Assembly: GCA_043812935.1 (NCBI GenBank)
Contig: JBDRLO010000072.1
Coordinates: 1 to 50,881 of the forward strand
Source of the DNA: JBDRNE01 sp043812935
GTDB taxonomy: Bacteria > Omnitrophota > Gorgyraeia > Tantalellales > Tantalellaceae
Direction of reading: 5' to 3'
DNA length: 50,881 nucleotides
This document shows, piece after piece, positions 7,782 to 15,580 of the stretch. The notes beneath the pieces were generated by a model. The model made no database searches, was not told the origin of the DNA, and was given only the letters and a program-made list of their open reading frames with translations. Made by a program: the position numbers and the translations under genes. Each line of letters opens with the position of its first letter. Positions within the stretch are counted from its first letter, which is position 1.

Positions 7782-8787
7782 TTTTTTCTTCCCGTTTTCT
7801 TTCCGAAATTACCGGTTCAACCAATAGCAGCAAAATGGCAAAAACAAGCGGCAACTGAAACCGTTCATAGAAACGCTTTTCCATTTTGCTTTTAAACTCC
7901 TGTTTTTCCATCTTTGAAAGTTTTTCTTCATATATGAGATCCAAACCGAATTCGGTTCTCCCGGCACGGACATACATCCCACCGGTTCTAATGGCCATCT
8001 TTTGAAGAACATTCTCCATAAGTTTTGTTTTAACAATGTTTCCTTCCGAATCTTTAAGAAAATTCATTTTTCCGGAACTGTCTTTTACCGGAACCAGTTC
8101 ACCTGCCTGGGATCCTATTCCAACACAGAAAATTTTAATACCTTTAGCTTTTGCGGTTTCTACGGCTTTATCTACACCGCCTTCAAGATCTTCGCCATCG
8201 GTTATTATTATAAGCACTTTGTTATCTTTCTTTTCATTTTCATAAGCATCTATTGCCGCATATATGGCCTTGGATAAAGATGTTCCCCCGACAGGTATCG
8301 TATCCACATCAACATCGTCCAGAGCAAGAAGAAACCCGTCATAATCAATGGTTAAAGGGCACTGCAAAAAAGCTGTACCGGAAAAAACTATTAAGCCTAT
8401 CCTATCGCCGCGTATTTTTTTTACAAGATCTTTTATAGCAAGTTTCGCGCGGCGGAGCCTGTTCGGCAAAACGTCTTCCGCAAGCATACTTTTTGACGTA
8501 TCCAGGGCAATCAATATGTCTACGCCCTGACGTTTAACTTCCTGCCACTTAAAACCCCACTGAGGCCTTGCCAGGGCAATAATTAAAAAAAACAAAGCTG
8601 TTACTATTATTATTTTTTTGATTTTAGACCTTTGGGGATTATACGATTTTGATATTTCGACAAGAAGTTCTTTATCAGCAAACAACCTCATAACTTTTTC
8701 TTTATTCCGTCCCCGGATTATATAAAAAACAATCAGTCCCGGAATCAGCCACAAGAATATAAACATATAAGGAGCTCCGAACTTCAT
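7768..8787 (-). CDS. batB: BatB, VWA-domain membrane protein
   Basis: 339 residues with an N-terminal hairpin of membrane segments (about 5-23 and 57-73, followed by ALARPQWG, a Bat signature), a von Willebrand A domain (about 88-290) and a C-terminal membrane segment (about 313-329). The metal-binding MIDAS set looks complete: DTSKS at 96-100, the Thr in GGTSLS and TDGED. It starts one base after the batA stop region, so both are surely co-transcribed and translated together. BatA/BatB are taken to be paired VWA proteins activated by the MoxR ATPase of the same operon. A role in oxygen or stress tolerance is known only from a few organisms. Confidence 0.92.
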   Translation of the reverse strand: MKFGAPYMFIFLWLIPGLIVFYIIRGRNKEKVMRLFADKELLVEISKSYNPQRSKIKKIIIVTALFFLIIALARPQWGFKWQEVKRQGVDILIALDTSKSMLAEDVLPNRLRRAKLAIKDLVKKIRGDRIGLIVFSGTAFLQCPLTIDYDGFLLALDDVDVDTIPVGGTSLSKAIYAAIDAYENEKKDNKVLIIITDGEDLEGGVDKAVETAKAKGIKIFCVGIGSQAGELVPVKDSSGKMNFLKDSEGNIVKTKLMENVLQKMAIRTGGMYVRAGRTEFGLDLIYEEKLSKMEKQEFKSKMEKRFYERFQLPLVFAILLLLVEPVISERKREEKNGKA

Positions 8788-9789
8788 TTAAGGTATCCTC
8801 CTTAAAAACGTATTTGACAAAACTATTTCCAAAATAAGCAGCAACATTCCCGGTACAAGCAAAAACATAAAAAGTTCCCGGTATATATTGTATCCTGATT
8901 CTTCAATTGGTGTTGTTTCAAGTTTATCTATTTTGGCGTATATTTTTTCCAGAGAAGCTGTATCCGTCGCCCTGAAATATTCTCCACCGGTTTCCTCCGC
9001 TATTTTTTTAAGTAACTCTTCATCCATATCTATTCTCACGGACCGTAAAACCGTATTGCCAAACATATCCTGAACAGGATAAGGCGCAAGGCCTTTTGTT
9101 CCCACTCCTATCGTATAAATTTTAACACCTAAGGCTTTTGCGGCTTCAGCAGCGGCTATGGGAGAAATTCTTCCCGCGTTATTCCTGCCGTCAGTCAAAA
9201 GTATTATAATTTTTTCTTTTGCCGGAGAATCTTTTACCCGATTTAACGAGGCAGTTATAGCCGAACCAACGGCAGTGCCGTCTTCTATCATCCCGATATT
9301 TACTCTTTCAAGGTTTTTCTCCAACCAATCATGATCCAGAGTAAGCGGGCAAACAGTATAAGCCAACGCAGCAAAAGCAACCATACCTATCCTGTCATTC
9401 GGCCTTTTGGGAATAAAATCTGAAAGCACCTTTTTAACCGCTTCCAATCTATCGACTCTTTTAGGCCCTATCTCAAAATCCATAGCCCGCATACTGCCGG
9501 AAGTATCAACCGCGAGAACAATATCTATCCCTTCGGTATATACTTTTGTTTCTTCCGTTACAGACTGCGGACGCATCACTGCCAAAATCAGTAAAAAAAC
9601 CGCAAGCGCCCTAAGATAAATAATTTTACCCGAAGTTTTTACACGCAAACCCGGCTTAATATCTTTTATTAAACGAAAATTCGAGAACCTAAAAGCCCCT
9701 CGCAATGAAAATTCATACCGTTTAAAGAGATATACAACTAACGGTAAAAACACGAGCAGCGATAGAAACCATGGAGCCGCAAAATGCAT
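8788..9789 (-). CDS. batA: BatA, VWA-domain membrane protein
   Basis: 333 residues with the same build as BatB: membrane segments at about 8-22 and 57-73 (followed by VMRPQ), a VWA domain (about 86-285) with MIDAS residues DTSGS at 95-99, the Thr in DGTAVGS and TDGRNNAG, and a C-terminal membrane anchor (about 308-325). The two VWA proteins are clearly ancient paralogues. The gene abuts batB and shares a 1-bp junction with the upstream BatD-like gene, which indicates one operon. Confidence 0.92.
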   Translation of the reverse strand: MHFAAPWFLSLLVFLPLVVYLFKRYEFSLRGAFRFSNFRLIKDIKPGLRVKTSGKIIYLRALAVFLLILAVMRPQSVTEETKVYTEGIDIVLAVDTSGSMRAMDFEIGPKRVDRLEAVKKVLSDFIPKRPNDRIGMVAFAALAYTVCPLTLDHDWLEKNLERVNIGMIEDGTAVGSAITASLNRVKDSPAKEKIIILLTDGRNNAGRISPIAAAEAAKALGVKIYTIGVGTKGLAPYPVQDMFGNTVLRSVRIDMDEELLKKIAEETGGEYFRATDTASLEKIYAKIDKLETTPIEESGYNIYRELFMFLLVPGMLLLILEIVLSNTFLRRIP

Positions 9790-10799
9790 TATTTCCGTGC
9801 CTCCTCTTGTTCCTCAAGTTTCGTCTGATTAACAAAATTTTCAGCCGAGTTGAAACTGTCGATCATTTCAAGTTTAGTCGGACCATACCTGGCAAATTTT
9901 ACCATATCGCACTGAAACAAAAATCTCTTTAAAAGTTCTTTGTGTTCAGGTTCAACCACTGGAAAATTTTTTACCGCGTACAAAAATTCTTCCGTAGTCA
10001 TTTCCGGAGCTCTCAATGAAAACCTATTTTCAATATAATGCCTAACAATGTCAGAAAGCCGGACATAATATTCTTCAATTAGCCCTTTTTCCGGAAGATT
10101 CATAAGCCTCAAAGTTTTAAGCTCTTCATAAGCTATTTCATGCGCTGTTTTTTTTATCTCTTTAGGTCTTTGTTGCTGTTTTTCTCTGCGCTTAAAAAAT
10201 ATCCATGCTGCCGTCAAAATAAGAAAAATTAAACCTATGGCTAGAATAAAATATATCCCGCCGTTTCGCGCGTAAATAAGGCCTTTTAAATCTTTAATGT
10301 CAGTATCATTTCCCGTCAAAAGGGTTTTAACATCTATTGGAACCTGCGGGCTTGACGCAGTCTGCCAATCCATAGATGTATTCTTTTTAAAGTCCACATT
10401 AACAGGAGGTATTACATGTATTCCTGTTTCAAATATAGTTAAAATGTACTCTTTCTCAGTCTGAATAACTTTTCCAAACCTGTTTTTTACCGGCTGTGAC
10501 TCCACAAAAGAAAAATCACCTGTCTCTTTCAGGTTTTCAGGGAACAAAACTTCATAATCGGAAGCGTTTTCAGCAATGAGTTTAAGTTTTATCCTGTCGC
10601 CGACATTAACTTCAGACCTATTCACTTCCGCGGAAATGTTAATAAGAGATCCTTTTTCGGAATTCTCTGCTAAAGACAAAACGCACATTGAAATAAAAAT
10701 TAAAAAAACAATTCCGCATAAACACAAAGAGGGTTTCCTACGTACTGCTATTTCTTGATCTTTACAATTTTTTTTAGGTTTTAATTTGTCATTTTGCAT
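9789..10799 (-). CDS. BatD-like short membrane protein with cytoplasmic helical tail
   Basis: 336 residues. After a basic N-terminus and a membrane/signal segment (about 25-45) there is a periplasmic beta-rich domain with VNRSEVNVGDRIKLKLIAEN, like the first domain of BatD. A membrane segment at about 178-200 leads into a cytoplasmic helical domain with AYEELKTLRL, YYVRLSDIVRHYIENRF and PEMTTEEFL. That tail resembles the DUF4381-type module of MoxR/VWA operons and the C-terminus of the full BatD downstream. It lies between the DUF58 and batA genes, the usual place for such a protein. Function unknown; probably a membrane partner of the VWA proteins. Confidence 0.8.
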   Translation of the reverse strand: MQNDKLKPKKNCKDQEIAVRRKPSLCLCGIVFLIFISMCVLSLAENSEKGSLINISAEVNRSEVNVGDRIKLKLIAENASDYEVLFPENLKETGDFSFVESQPVKNRFGKVIQTEKEYILTIFETGIHVIPPVNVDFKKNTSMDWQTASSPQVPIDVKTLLTGNDTDIKDLKGLIYARNGGIYFILAIGLIFLILTAAWIFFKRREKQQQRPKEIKKTAHEIAYEELKTLRLMNLPEKGLIEEYYVRLSDIVRHYIENRFSLRAPEMTTEEFLYAVKNFPVVEPEHKELLKRFLFQCDMVKFARYGPTKLEMIDSFNSAENFVNQTKLEEQEEARK

Positions 10800-10839
10800 T
10801 TCGATACTTTATTTTTAACCTGGTTGTCAGACAAACCAT

Positions 10840-11727
10840 TTATCTCCGCCGAGCTATCCGCCTGGCACGCATCTTAAAAAAACGTGTTAACGGCGCGACA
10901 TATGATTCATCCGTCCGGATATCAATATTATCAACATTTACGGATCTAAACAACTGTTGCCTCTGCACAAATGAAACCACAGCACGGTTTTCATATTGTT
11001 TTCTTGCCTCTTCATCCGACGCATCCAAAACTAAAGGCGAACCATTTTCCGCGTCATATAGAGTTATAATTCCGGCTTTAGGGAGTTTCCTTTCACCAGG
11101 ATCCGTGATATTAACGGCAATAACATCATGTTTTTTATTAATAATAGACAATGTTTTTTTAAAATCCGGAGCAAAGAAATCCGACACCACAAAAGTAATT
11201 GTCCTTCTGGTCATAACCCTGTTTAAATATTCTAAAACATTTTTAATATCGGTTTTAACACCCTGAGGTTTATTGTATAAAGCTTCTCTTATAACACGCA
11301 AAACATGTTTTAATCCTTTACGCGGCGGGATAAATTTCTCGATACTATCGGTAAAGGTAATCATACCGACTTTATCGTTATTCTGAATAGCGGAAAAAGC
11401 TATCACTGAACATAATTCCGCGGCAAGCTCGCTCTTTAAACGATTCCTCGTTCCGAAACGGCAGGACATCGAAACATCTAAAAGTATCATTATTGTAAGT
11501 TCCCGTTCCTCAGCAAACTTCTTTATGTAAGGGTGCCCCATTCGTGCGGTAACATTCCAATCAATTGCCCTTATTTCATCTCCGGGAAGATATTCCCGAA
11601 CCTCATCAAATTCCATTCCCACGCCTTTAAAAACACTCTGGTATTGTCCCGCAAAAACATCCGTAACCTTACGCGATGTAGTTATCTGTATCCTTCGTAT
11701 TTTTTTTATTATATCTTTAGGAATCAT
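10840..11727 (-). CDS. DUF58 family protein of the MoxR/Bat operon
   Basis: 295 residues of the DUF58 family, which has a degenerate VWA fold. The signature region is clear: F-x-G-x-GMEFDEVREYLPGDE, IDWNVTARMG and PYIKKFAEERELT, followed by LLDVSMSC in the place of the MIDAS motif. The DUF58 gene nearly always follows moxR, and does so here, separated from it by 177 bp of repeats. The DxSxS motif is kept (DVSMS), so metal binding may persist. It is taken to bridge MoxR and the VWA membrane proteins. Confidence 0.92.
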   Translation of the reverse strand: MIPKDIIKKIRRIQITTSRKVTDVFAGQYQSVFKGVGMEFDEVREYLPGDEIRAIDWNVTARMGHPYIKKFAEERELTIMILLDVSMSCRFGTRNRLKSELAAELCSVIAFSAIQNNDKVGMITFTDSIEKFIPPRKGLKHVLRVIREALYNKPQGVKTDIKNVLEYLNRVMTRRTITFVVSDFFAPDFKKTLSIINKKHDVIAVNITDPGERKLPKAGIITLYDAENGSPLVLDASDEEARKQYENRAVVSFVQRQQLFRSVNVDNIDIRTDESYVAPLTRFFKMRARRIARRR

Positions 11728-11800
11728 GGTCTACCGCTAACCTCCAACCTTCAATCACTGAACAATATGTTATTTTCATCTCATTCACGCATATTAATGT

Positions 11801-11860
11801 ACCGGACAGGCACAGGGGCCATGTACCACACAGGGTACATGGCAAGCTCTGTCCCTACAT
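11801..11860. repeat. Nested palindromic repeat, long form
   Basis: The simple element (CCGGACAGGCACAGGGGCC ... TGTCCCTACAT) is interrupted by a second palindrome, ATGTACCACACAGGGTACAT, plus GGCAAGCTC. The same long form is at 27181-27240 and, diverged, at 33471-33534. It lies between moxR and the DUF58 gene. Confidence 0.85.
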
Positions 11861-11861
11861 C

Positions 11862-11902
11862 AACAAACCGGTGTAACAGGCCAACTGGCTAACCGGCTAA
11901 CC
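11862..11902. repeat. GGCTAACC-type 8-bp array after moxR
   Basis: Units AACAAACC, GGTGTAAC, one extra base, GGCCAACT, GGCTAACC and GGCTAACC lead to within 3 bp of the moxR stop codon. Confidence 0.8.
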
Positions 11903-11904
11903 AT

Positions 11905-12897
11905 TCACGGTACTTCTATTTCATCAAATATGCGTTTAATAATATCTTCTGATGTTTTATCTTCTGCTTCTGCTTCATAACTTGCTATAATTCTATGCCG
12001 GAGTACATCTGGCCCGATTGATTTTATATCCTGGGGAGTAACATATCCTCTCCTCTGCACAAACGCGTATGCCTTTGCCGCAATCGCTAAATTTATACTC
12101 GCCCGGGGAGAAGCTCCATATTCAATAAGCCCGTCAAGATCTTTAAGCCCGTAATCTTTCGGCTGACGTGTCGCAAATACTATGTCTACGATATATTTCT
12201 CGATTTTTTCATCCATATAAATATCATTAACAACTTCCCTGGCTTTTATTATACATTCCGCTGAAACAACAGGAGAAACTTCCAGTTTTTTATTGGTAAC
12301 CGCCATTCGTTTTAATATTTTGTGTTCCTCTTCTTTGTTTGGATAATTAACATTTATTTTCAGCATAAACCGGTCAACCTGCGCTTCAGGCAAAGGATAA
12401 GTCCCTTCTTGTTCAATAGGGTTCTGTGTCGCTAAAACAAGAAAAGGCTCTTCCAGCTTAAAAGTATTTTCACCGATAGTTATCTGCCGTTCCTGCATGG
12501 CTTCTAAAAGCGCGCTTTGCACTTTAGCAGGAGCTCTGTTAATTTCATCAGCAAGAATAATATTGGAAAAAATAGGGCCTTTTTTCGTAGTAAAACTACC
12601 GTCTTTTGGACTGTAAACAAGAGTCCCGATAAGATCAGCGGGCAAAAGATCAGGTGTAAACTGAAGCCGTTGAAAGTCTGTACTGATAGCAGAAGAAAGA
12701 ACACGTACTGACATTGTTTTTGCCAGACCCGGCACCCCTTCGATAAGTATATGTCCATTTGCTAAAAGCCCCACTAAAAGCCTTTCCACAAGATAATCCT
12801 GGCCAACAATAACCTTACGGATTTCCGACAAAAGACTCTCAATAAATACGCTTTCTTTTTCTACTTTTTCATTTATTGCGCTTATCCCCTCTGACAT
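11905..12897 (-). CDS. moxR: MoxR family AAA+ ATPase
   Basis: A 330-residue soluble AAA+ ATPase of the MoxR/RavA group. Walker A is GVPGLAKT (about 54-61), Walker B is IILADEINR (about 112-120), and sensor 1 lies in LATQNPIEQEGTYPLPEAQ, a near-invariant MoxR phrase; sensor 2 is in ASPRASI. MoxR proteins act as chaperones that load metal or remodel VWA proteins; the VWA targets would be BatA and BatB downstream. It is the first gene of the operon, has a strong AGGAGG ribosome site, and a near-consensus promoter sits about 60 bp upstream. Confidence 0.95.
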   Translation of the reverse strand: MSEGISAINEKVEKESVFIESLLSEIRKVIVGQDYLVERLLVGLLANGHILIEGVPGLAKTMSVRVLSSAISTDFQRLQFTPDLLPADLIGTLVYSPKDGSFTTKKGPIFSNIILADEINRAPAKVQSALLEAMQERQITIGENTFKLEEPFLVLATQNPIEQEGTYPLPEAQVDRFMLKINVNYPNKEEEHKILKRMAVTNKKLEVSPVVSAECIIKAREVVNDIYMDEKIEKYIVDIVFATRQPKDYGLKDLDGLIEYGASPRASINLAIAAKAYAFVQRRGYVTPQDIKSIGPDVLRHRIIASYEAEAEDKTSEDIIKRIFDEIEVP

Positions 12898-12955
12898 TCT
12901 GCACCTCCTGAATAATTAGTAATTATAATAGTATATATATTGTGTTAATATTGAT

Positions 12956-12984
12956 AATATACCTTAACCATTTTGGTTTTTCAA
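12956..12984 (-). promoter_or_regulatory. Sigma-70-type promoter for moxR and the Bat operon
   Basis: On the minus strand, TTGAAA (12979-12984) and TATATT (12956-12961) are separated by exactly 17 bp. The predicted start is near 12949, giving a leader of about 50 bases. The remaining gap up to 13147 is AT-rich and I see nothing else in it. Confidence 0.7.
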
Positions 12985-13146
12985 GATATCAAAAGAATAT
13001 GTTCAATATTTGTTGGTTGAATTTAATAATAAAAAATTGAAATTAATGATCAAAAACATTAACATCCGAACTGAATTTCTTTTTTTAGATCCCAAATGTC
13101 TCGTAAAAAAAGAATATAAATATTTATAGTGCAAATTTTGCCTTAA

Positions 13147-14319
13147 CTATTTCCCCAAATCTTTCGACTGGTACAATAAAGCGTCTGCAAGCTCTTCATC
13201 CGACAAAAAATCAAGTTCTTTAAGAATTTCACCCAAAAGAGCTCTTCTTTTCCAATGCACTTTTAAAGCTTTATCCAACTGTTCAAAGGTCAAAACATCC
13301 CTGTCTACCAGAATTTGGCCAAGCGGCTTGTAATTGTTTAATAACGCTTCATCATTTTTAAACATTTGTACTGTAAAATTACGCATTTCACGGCTTCCGC
13401 GCCTGTCAGCCATGTATTTGCTTCCGGGTATTTTTTTAAGATATTGTTTTATTTCCGTTATTTTTTCATTCAATTCAATCACACTATTGATTTTTTCCGT
13501 TTCTGTCTTTAACACAAGAGCTATGGTAACACTCATAATCGGAAGTTTCCGAAACCGGTTTGCCCTGTCTTTTGTTTCTATATAACCTAATTTCCTGTCT
13601 TTTTCCTGGTAATGAAACGGCATAATCGTATCAAACATACATATAAAATTCTGGCAAACAATATTGTATTTGTCCGGAGTTGTTATCAGCACAAAATCAT
13701 CCCCACCGACATGCCCGACAAAATCGTCATTATTTCCCCATCTCCTCACAGCTCCGCTAAGCATATACGCAGCCTGCATAATGACCCTATCACCCTTTAA
13801 ATACCCATATTTATCATTAAACCCTTTAAAATTATCTATATCAATATGGCCGGCCACAAAAGGCCGGTTTTCTGAAACTTTCTCCTTCATTACACTTTCA
13901 ATCAAGATTCCTCCGGGAAGCCCGGTAAGCGGGCTTGCGTAAAAACTATGTTGAGATCTTTTTACTGCCATTTCAATCCGTATCTTTAAATCAAAAGGAT
14001 CCGGCGGACTAATCAAATAATCGTCAACTGCCTCTTTTAACCCCAAAAGTTCCTGTCTTAATTGTTTTTTGTTTATTAGAGCAATTATGGGGATATACGC
14101 CGTAGCAAAATCTTTTTTCAGCGTATCACAGATCTCAAGACGTTTTTTATCAGCGGAATATATATCAATTATTACAATGTTGGGGACAATTTTTGTTACT
14201 GTCTCAATATCCGGAATAGGAGAATTTTCAAAAAAAACCTCATAATCCCATCCTCTAAAACAAAATCCCAAAGTATCTTTTAATTTTTCATCTTGTGTAA
14301 TAATAAGCACTTTTAACAT
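13147..14319 (-). CDS. Response regulator with GGDEF-like and MshEN-like domains
   Basis: 390 residues in three parts. Residues 1-120 form a receiver-like domain with the phospho-acceptor position D52 in IVIIDIY, but the usual C-terminal Lys before a Pro is missing (ISPPDPF), so phosphorylation is doubtful. Residues 125-300 form a diguanylate-cyclase-type domain with SPLTGLPG and GHVGGDDF at 203-209; the fourth position of the GG(D/E)EF motif is Asp, so activity is uncertain. Residues 325-390 (PLGQILVDRDVLTFEQLDKAL ... GEILKELDFLSDEELADAL) resemble the MshEN/T2SSE N-terminal domain, a known c-di-GMP-binding fold. A receiver, cyclase and c-di-GMP reader in one chain is unusual. It has an AAAGGA ribosome site. 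Confidence 0.82.
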   Translation of the reverse strand: MLKVLIITQDEKLKDTLGFCFRGWDYEVFFENSPIPDIETVTKIVPNIVIIDIYSADKKRLEICDTLKKDFATAYIPIIALINKKQLRQELLGLKEAVDDYLISPPDPFDLKIRIEMAVKRSQHSFYASPLTGLPGGILIESVMKEKVSENRPFVAGHIDIDNFKGFNDKYGYLKGDRVIMQAAYMLSGAVRRWGNNDDFVGHVGGDDFVLITTPDKYNIVCQNFICMFDTIMPFHYQEKDRKLGYIETKDRANRFRKLPIMSVTIALVLKTETEKINSVIELNEKITEIKQYLKKIPGSKYMADRRGSREMRNFTVQMFKNDEALLNNYKPLGQILVDRDVLTFEQLDKALKVHWKRRALLGEILKELDFLSDEELADALLYQSKDLGK

Positions 14320-14354
14320 TTTGTTTATCCTTTAAATATTTCTCTAATCTTTTT

Positions 14355-14831
14355 TTAATAAACAACTTTTCCCGGTAACTTATCCCAATACTTTAACAAT
14401 TTTTCGCATTCAGACCGCATAAACGCGCTTTGTATAAGCACCAAAGATCGTCCCCTTTCTTTCATAACGGATGCCGGAATCGTAAGTTCATTAAATCCGA
14501 GTTTTTTTACATCTTCTATATCTGTACCGTAAACCAGTTTTTCCAGTCTGGCCCAATGCATAGCTGAAAAACACATCGGACACGGCTCGGTAGTTGAATA
14601 AATCACACAGCCTGAAAGATCATATGTTTTATTTTTTTTTGACGCAAGAGATATCGCGTTTATTTCTGCGTGTCTCACAGGATCATTATCTTTTAAAACC
14701 GTGTTATGCGCCATGGCCAAAACCTCTTCCCCTTTAACGATAACTGCGCCAAAAGGGCCGCCGTCATTTGCATCTACACCGCGGTAGGCTTCTTCAATCG
14801 CCATTTGCATAAATTTATGGTCATTATTCAT
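14355..14831 (-). CDS. Guanine deaminase-like nucleoside/base deaminase
   Basis: A 158-residue member of the zinc cytidine-deaminase superfamily. The zinc and proton-shuttle residues are H54 and E56 (RHAEINAI) and C84 and C87 (PCPMC). NDGGPFGAVIVK near residue 22 and the overall length are closest to Bacillus guanine deaminase (GuaD), which converts guanine to xanthine. A tRNA adenosine deaminase is less likely because the Gly-rich PFGAV context and the C-terminal region fit GuaD better. I chose the ATG at 14831, preceded by AAAGAAGA; the frame can be extended to a TTG at 14864 but with no ribosome site. It sits between a small membrane protein and the GGDEF gene. Confidence 0.82.
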   Translation of the reverse strand: MNNDHKFMQMAIEEAYRGVDANDGGPFGAVIVKGEEVLAMAHNTVLKDNDPVRHAEINAISLASKKNKTYDLSGCVIYSTTEPCPMCFSAMHWARLEKLVYGTDIEDVKKLGFNELTIPASVMKERGRSLVLIQSAFMRSECEKLLKYWDKLPGKVVY

Positions 14832-14869
14832 ATTGTCTTCTTTACTAATTTTACGGGTTAACAATATTT

Positions 14870-15241
14870 CTATTCTTCGTCCTGACGCGACCGCAGTAAA
14901 TTTCTCAGTTGTTTGTCAATTTTATCAAGTCGCCATTCAAGTGAAGATAATATCCAGAACTGGAAATGATTAAGCCGCATATGCGATTCCAAAAAATATA
15001 CCAACTTAAGCGATAAAAGTAAAATTCCAACTTCTATCATAAAAAACCGAACTTTTCCGCCCCACACTATTGACATCGTAAATACGCCTAGAACCAAAAC
15101 AATAAAAATAATGTTTATCATACGCGCTTTGTGAGAAGGTTTCCCGCCAATCTGACCAACAATCTTACGGATATTCTCCCGCTCTTCTTCAAAACTACGT
15201 ATTTCGGATTCCAATTCTTTTTCTTTGGATTTAGTCTGCAT
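14870..15241 (-). CDS. Small coiled-coil protein with two membrane segments
   Basis: 123 residues that I do not recognise. Residues 1-30 are a charged coiled-coil helix (KEKELESEIRSFEEEREN), two membrane helices follow at about 42-60 and 66-86, and the C-terminal tail (SLEWRLDKIDKQLRNLL) is again amphipathic. Both ends are expected to be cytoplasmic. It has a strong ribosome site (GGGGAAGG) and a good promoter, so it is a real gene. It begins a short operon with the deaminase and the GGDEF protein. Function unknown. Confidence 0.75.
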   Translation of the reverse strand: MQTKSKEKELESEIRSFEEERENIRKIVGQIGGKPSHKARMINIIFIVLVLGVFTMSIVWGGKVRFFMIEVGILLLSLKLVYFLESHMRLNHFQFWILSSLEWRLDKIDKQLRNLLRSRQDEE

Positions 15242-15287
15242 TTTACACCTTCCCCTTAGTCAAAACGCATATTTTTTATTCGCTTTG

Positions 15288-15317
15288 ATTATACCTCTTT
15301 GAAACAAAATGTGTAAA
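15288..15317 (-). promoter_or_regulatory. Sigma-70-type promoter of the small membrane protein operon
   Basis: TTTACA (15312-15317) and a perfect TATAAT (15288-15293) are 18 bp apart on the minus strand. The predicted start is near 15281, giving a 40-base leader before the ATG at 15241. Confidence 0.72.
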
Positions 15318-15362
15318 GAAAAAGATCTTTTTAAATTATATGATTAACAATAGATCTATAAA

Positions 15363-15396
15363 TTTAACGGACAGGCACGGGGGCCTGTCCCTACAT
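15363..15396. repeat. GGACAGGCACGGGGGCCTGTCC palindromic repeat, simple form
   Basis: A simple copy (GGACAGG arms, CCTGTCC return, then CTACAT). Together with the 8-bp array it fills most of the 333-bp gap between 15241 and 15575; the remainder is AT-rich leader. Confidence 0.85.
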
Positions 15397-15452
15397 ATTT
15401 TATTACGTATTTTTTCAATTACGCACAGACGCAACAGCAAAACCCGCAAACT

Positions 15453-15580
15453 GGCCAATCGGCAAACCGGCAAACTGGCTAACCGACAAACCGGCTAACC
15501 GACAAACTGGCTAACCGGCTAACCGGCAAACCGACAAACCGGCTAACCGGCTAACCGGCCAACCGGCAAACCGGCTAACC
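15453..15580. repeat. Sixteen-unit array of the 8-bp GGCTAACC repeat
   Basis: Sixteen consecutive 8-bp units in perfect phase span exactly 128 bp. Unit variants are GGCTAACC (7), GGCAAACC (3), GACAAACC (2) and single GGCCAATC, GGCAAACT, GACAAACT and GGCCAACC. The bases that vary are units 2, 4 and 8. The last unit contains the TAG stop of the gene at 15575, so the array begins exactly at the end of that gene. Confidence 0.93.

Noticed and set aside
12898..13146. Small RNA or gene in the 249-bp gap
   Set aside because: Only a promoter for moxR is supported; the remainder is AT-rich without frame or stems.
15453..15580. CRISPR array
   Set aside because: Units are 8 bp with no spacers; no cas genes are nearby.
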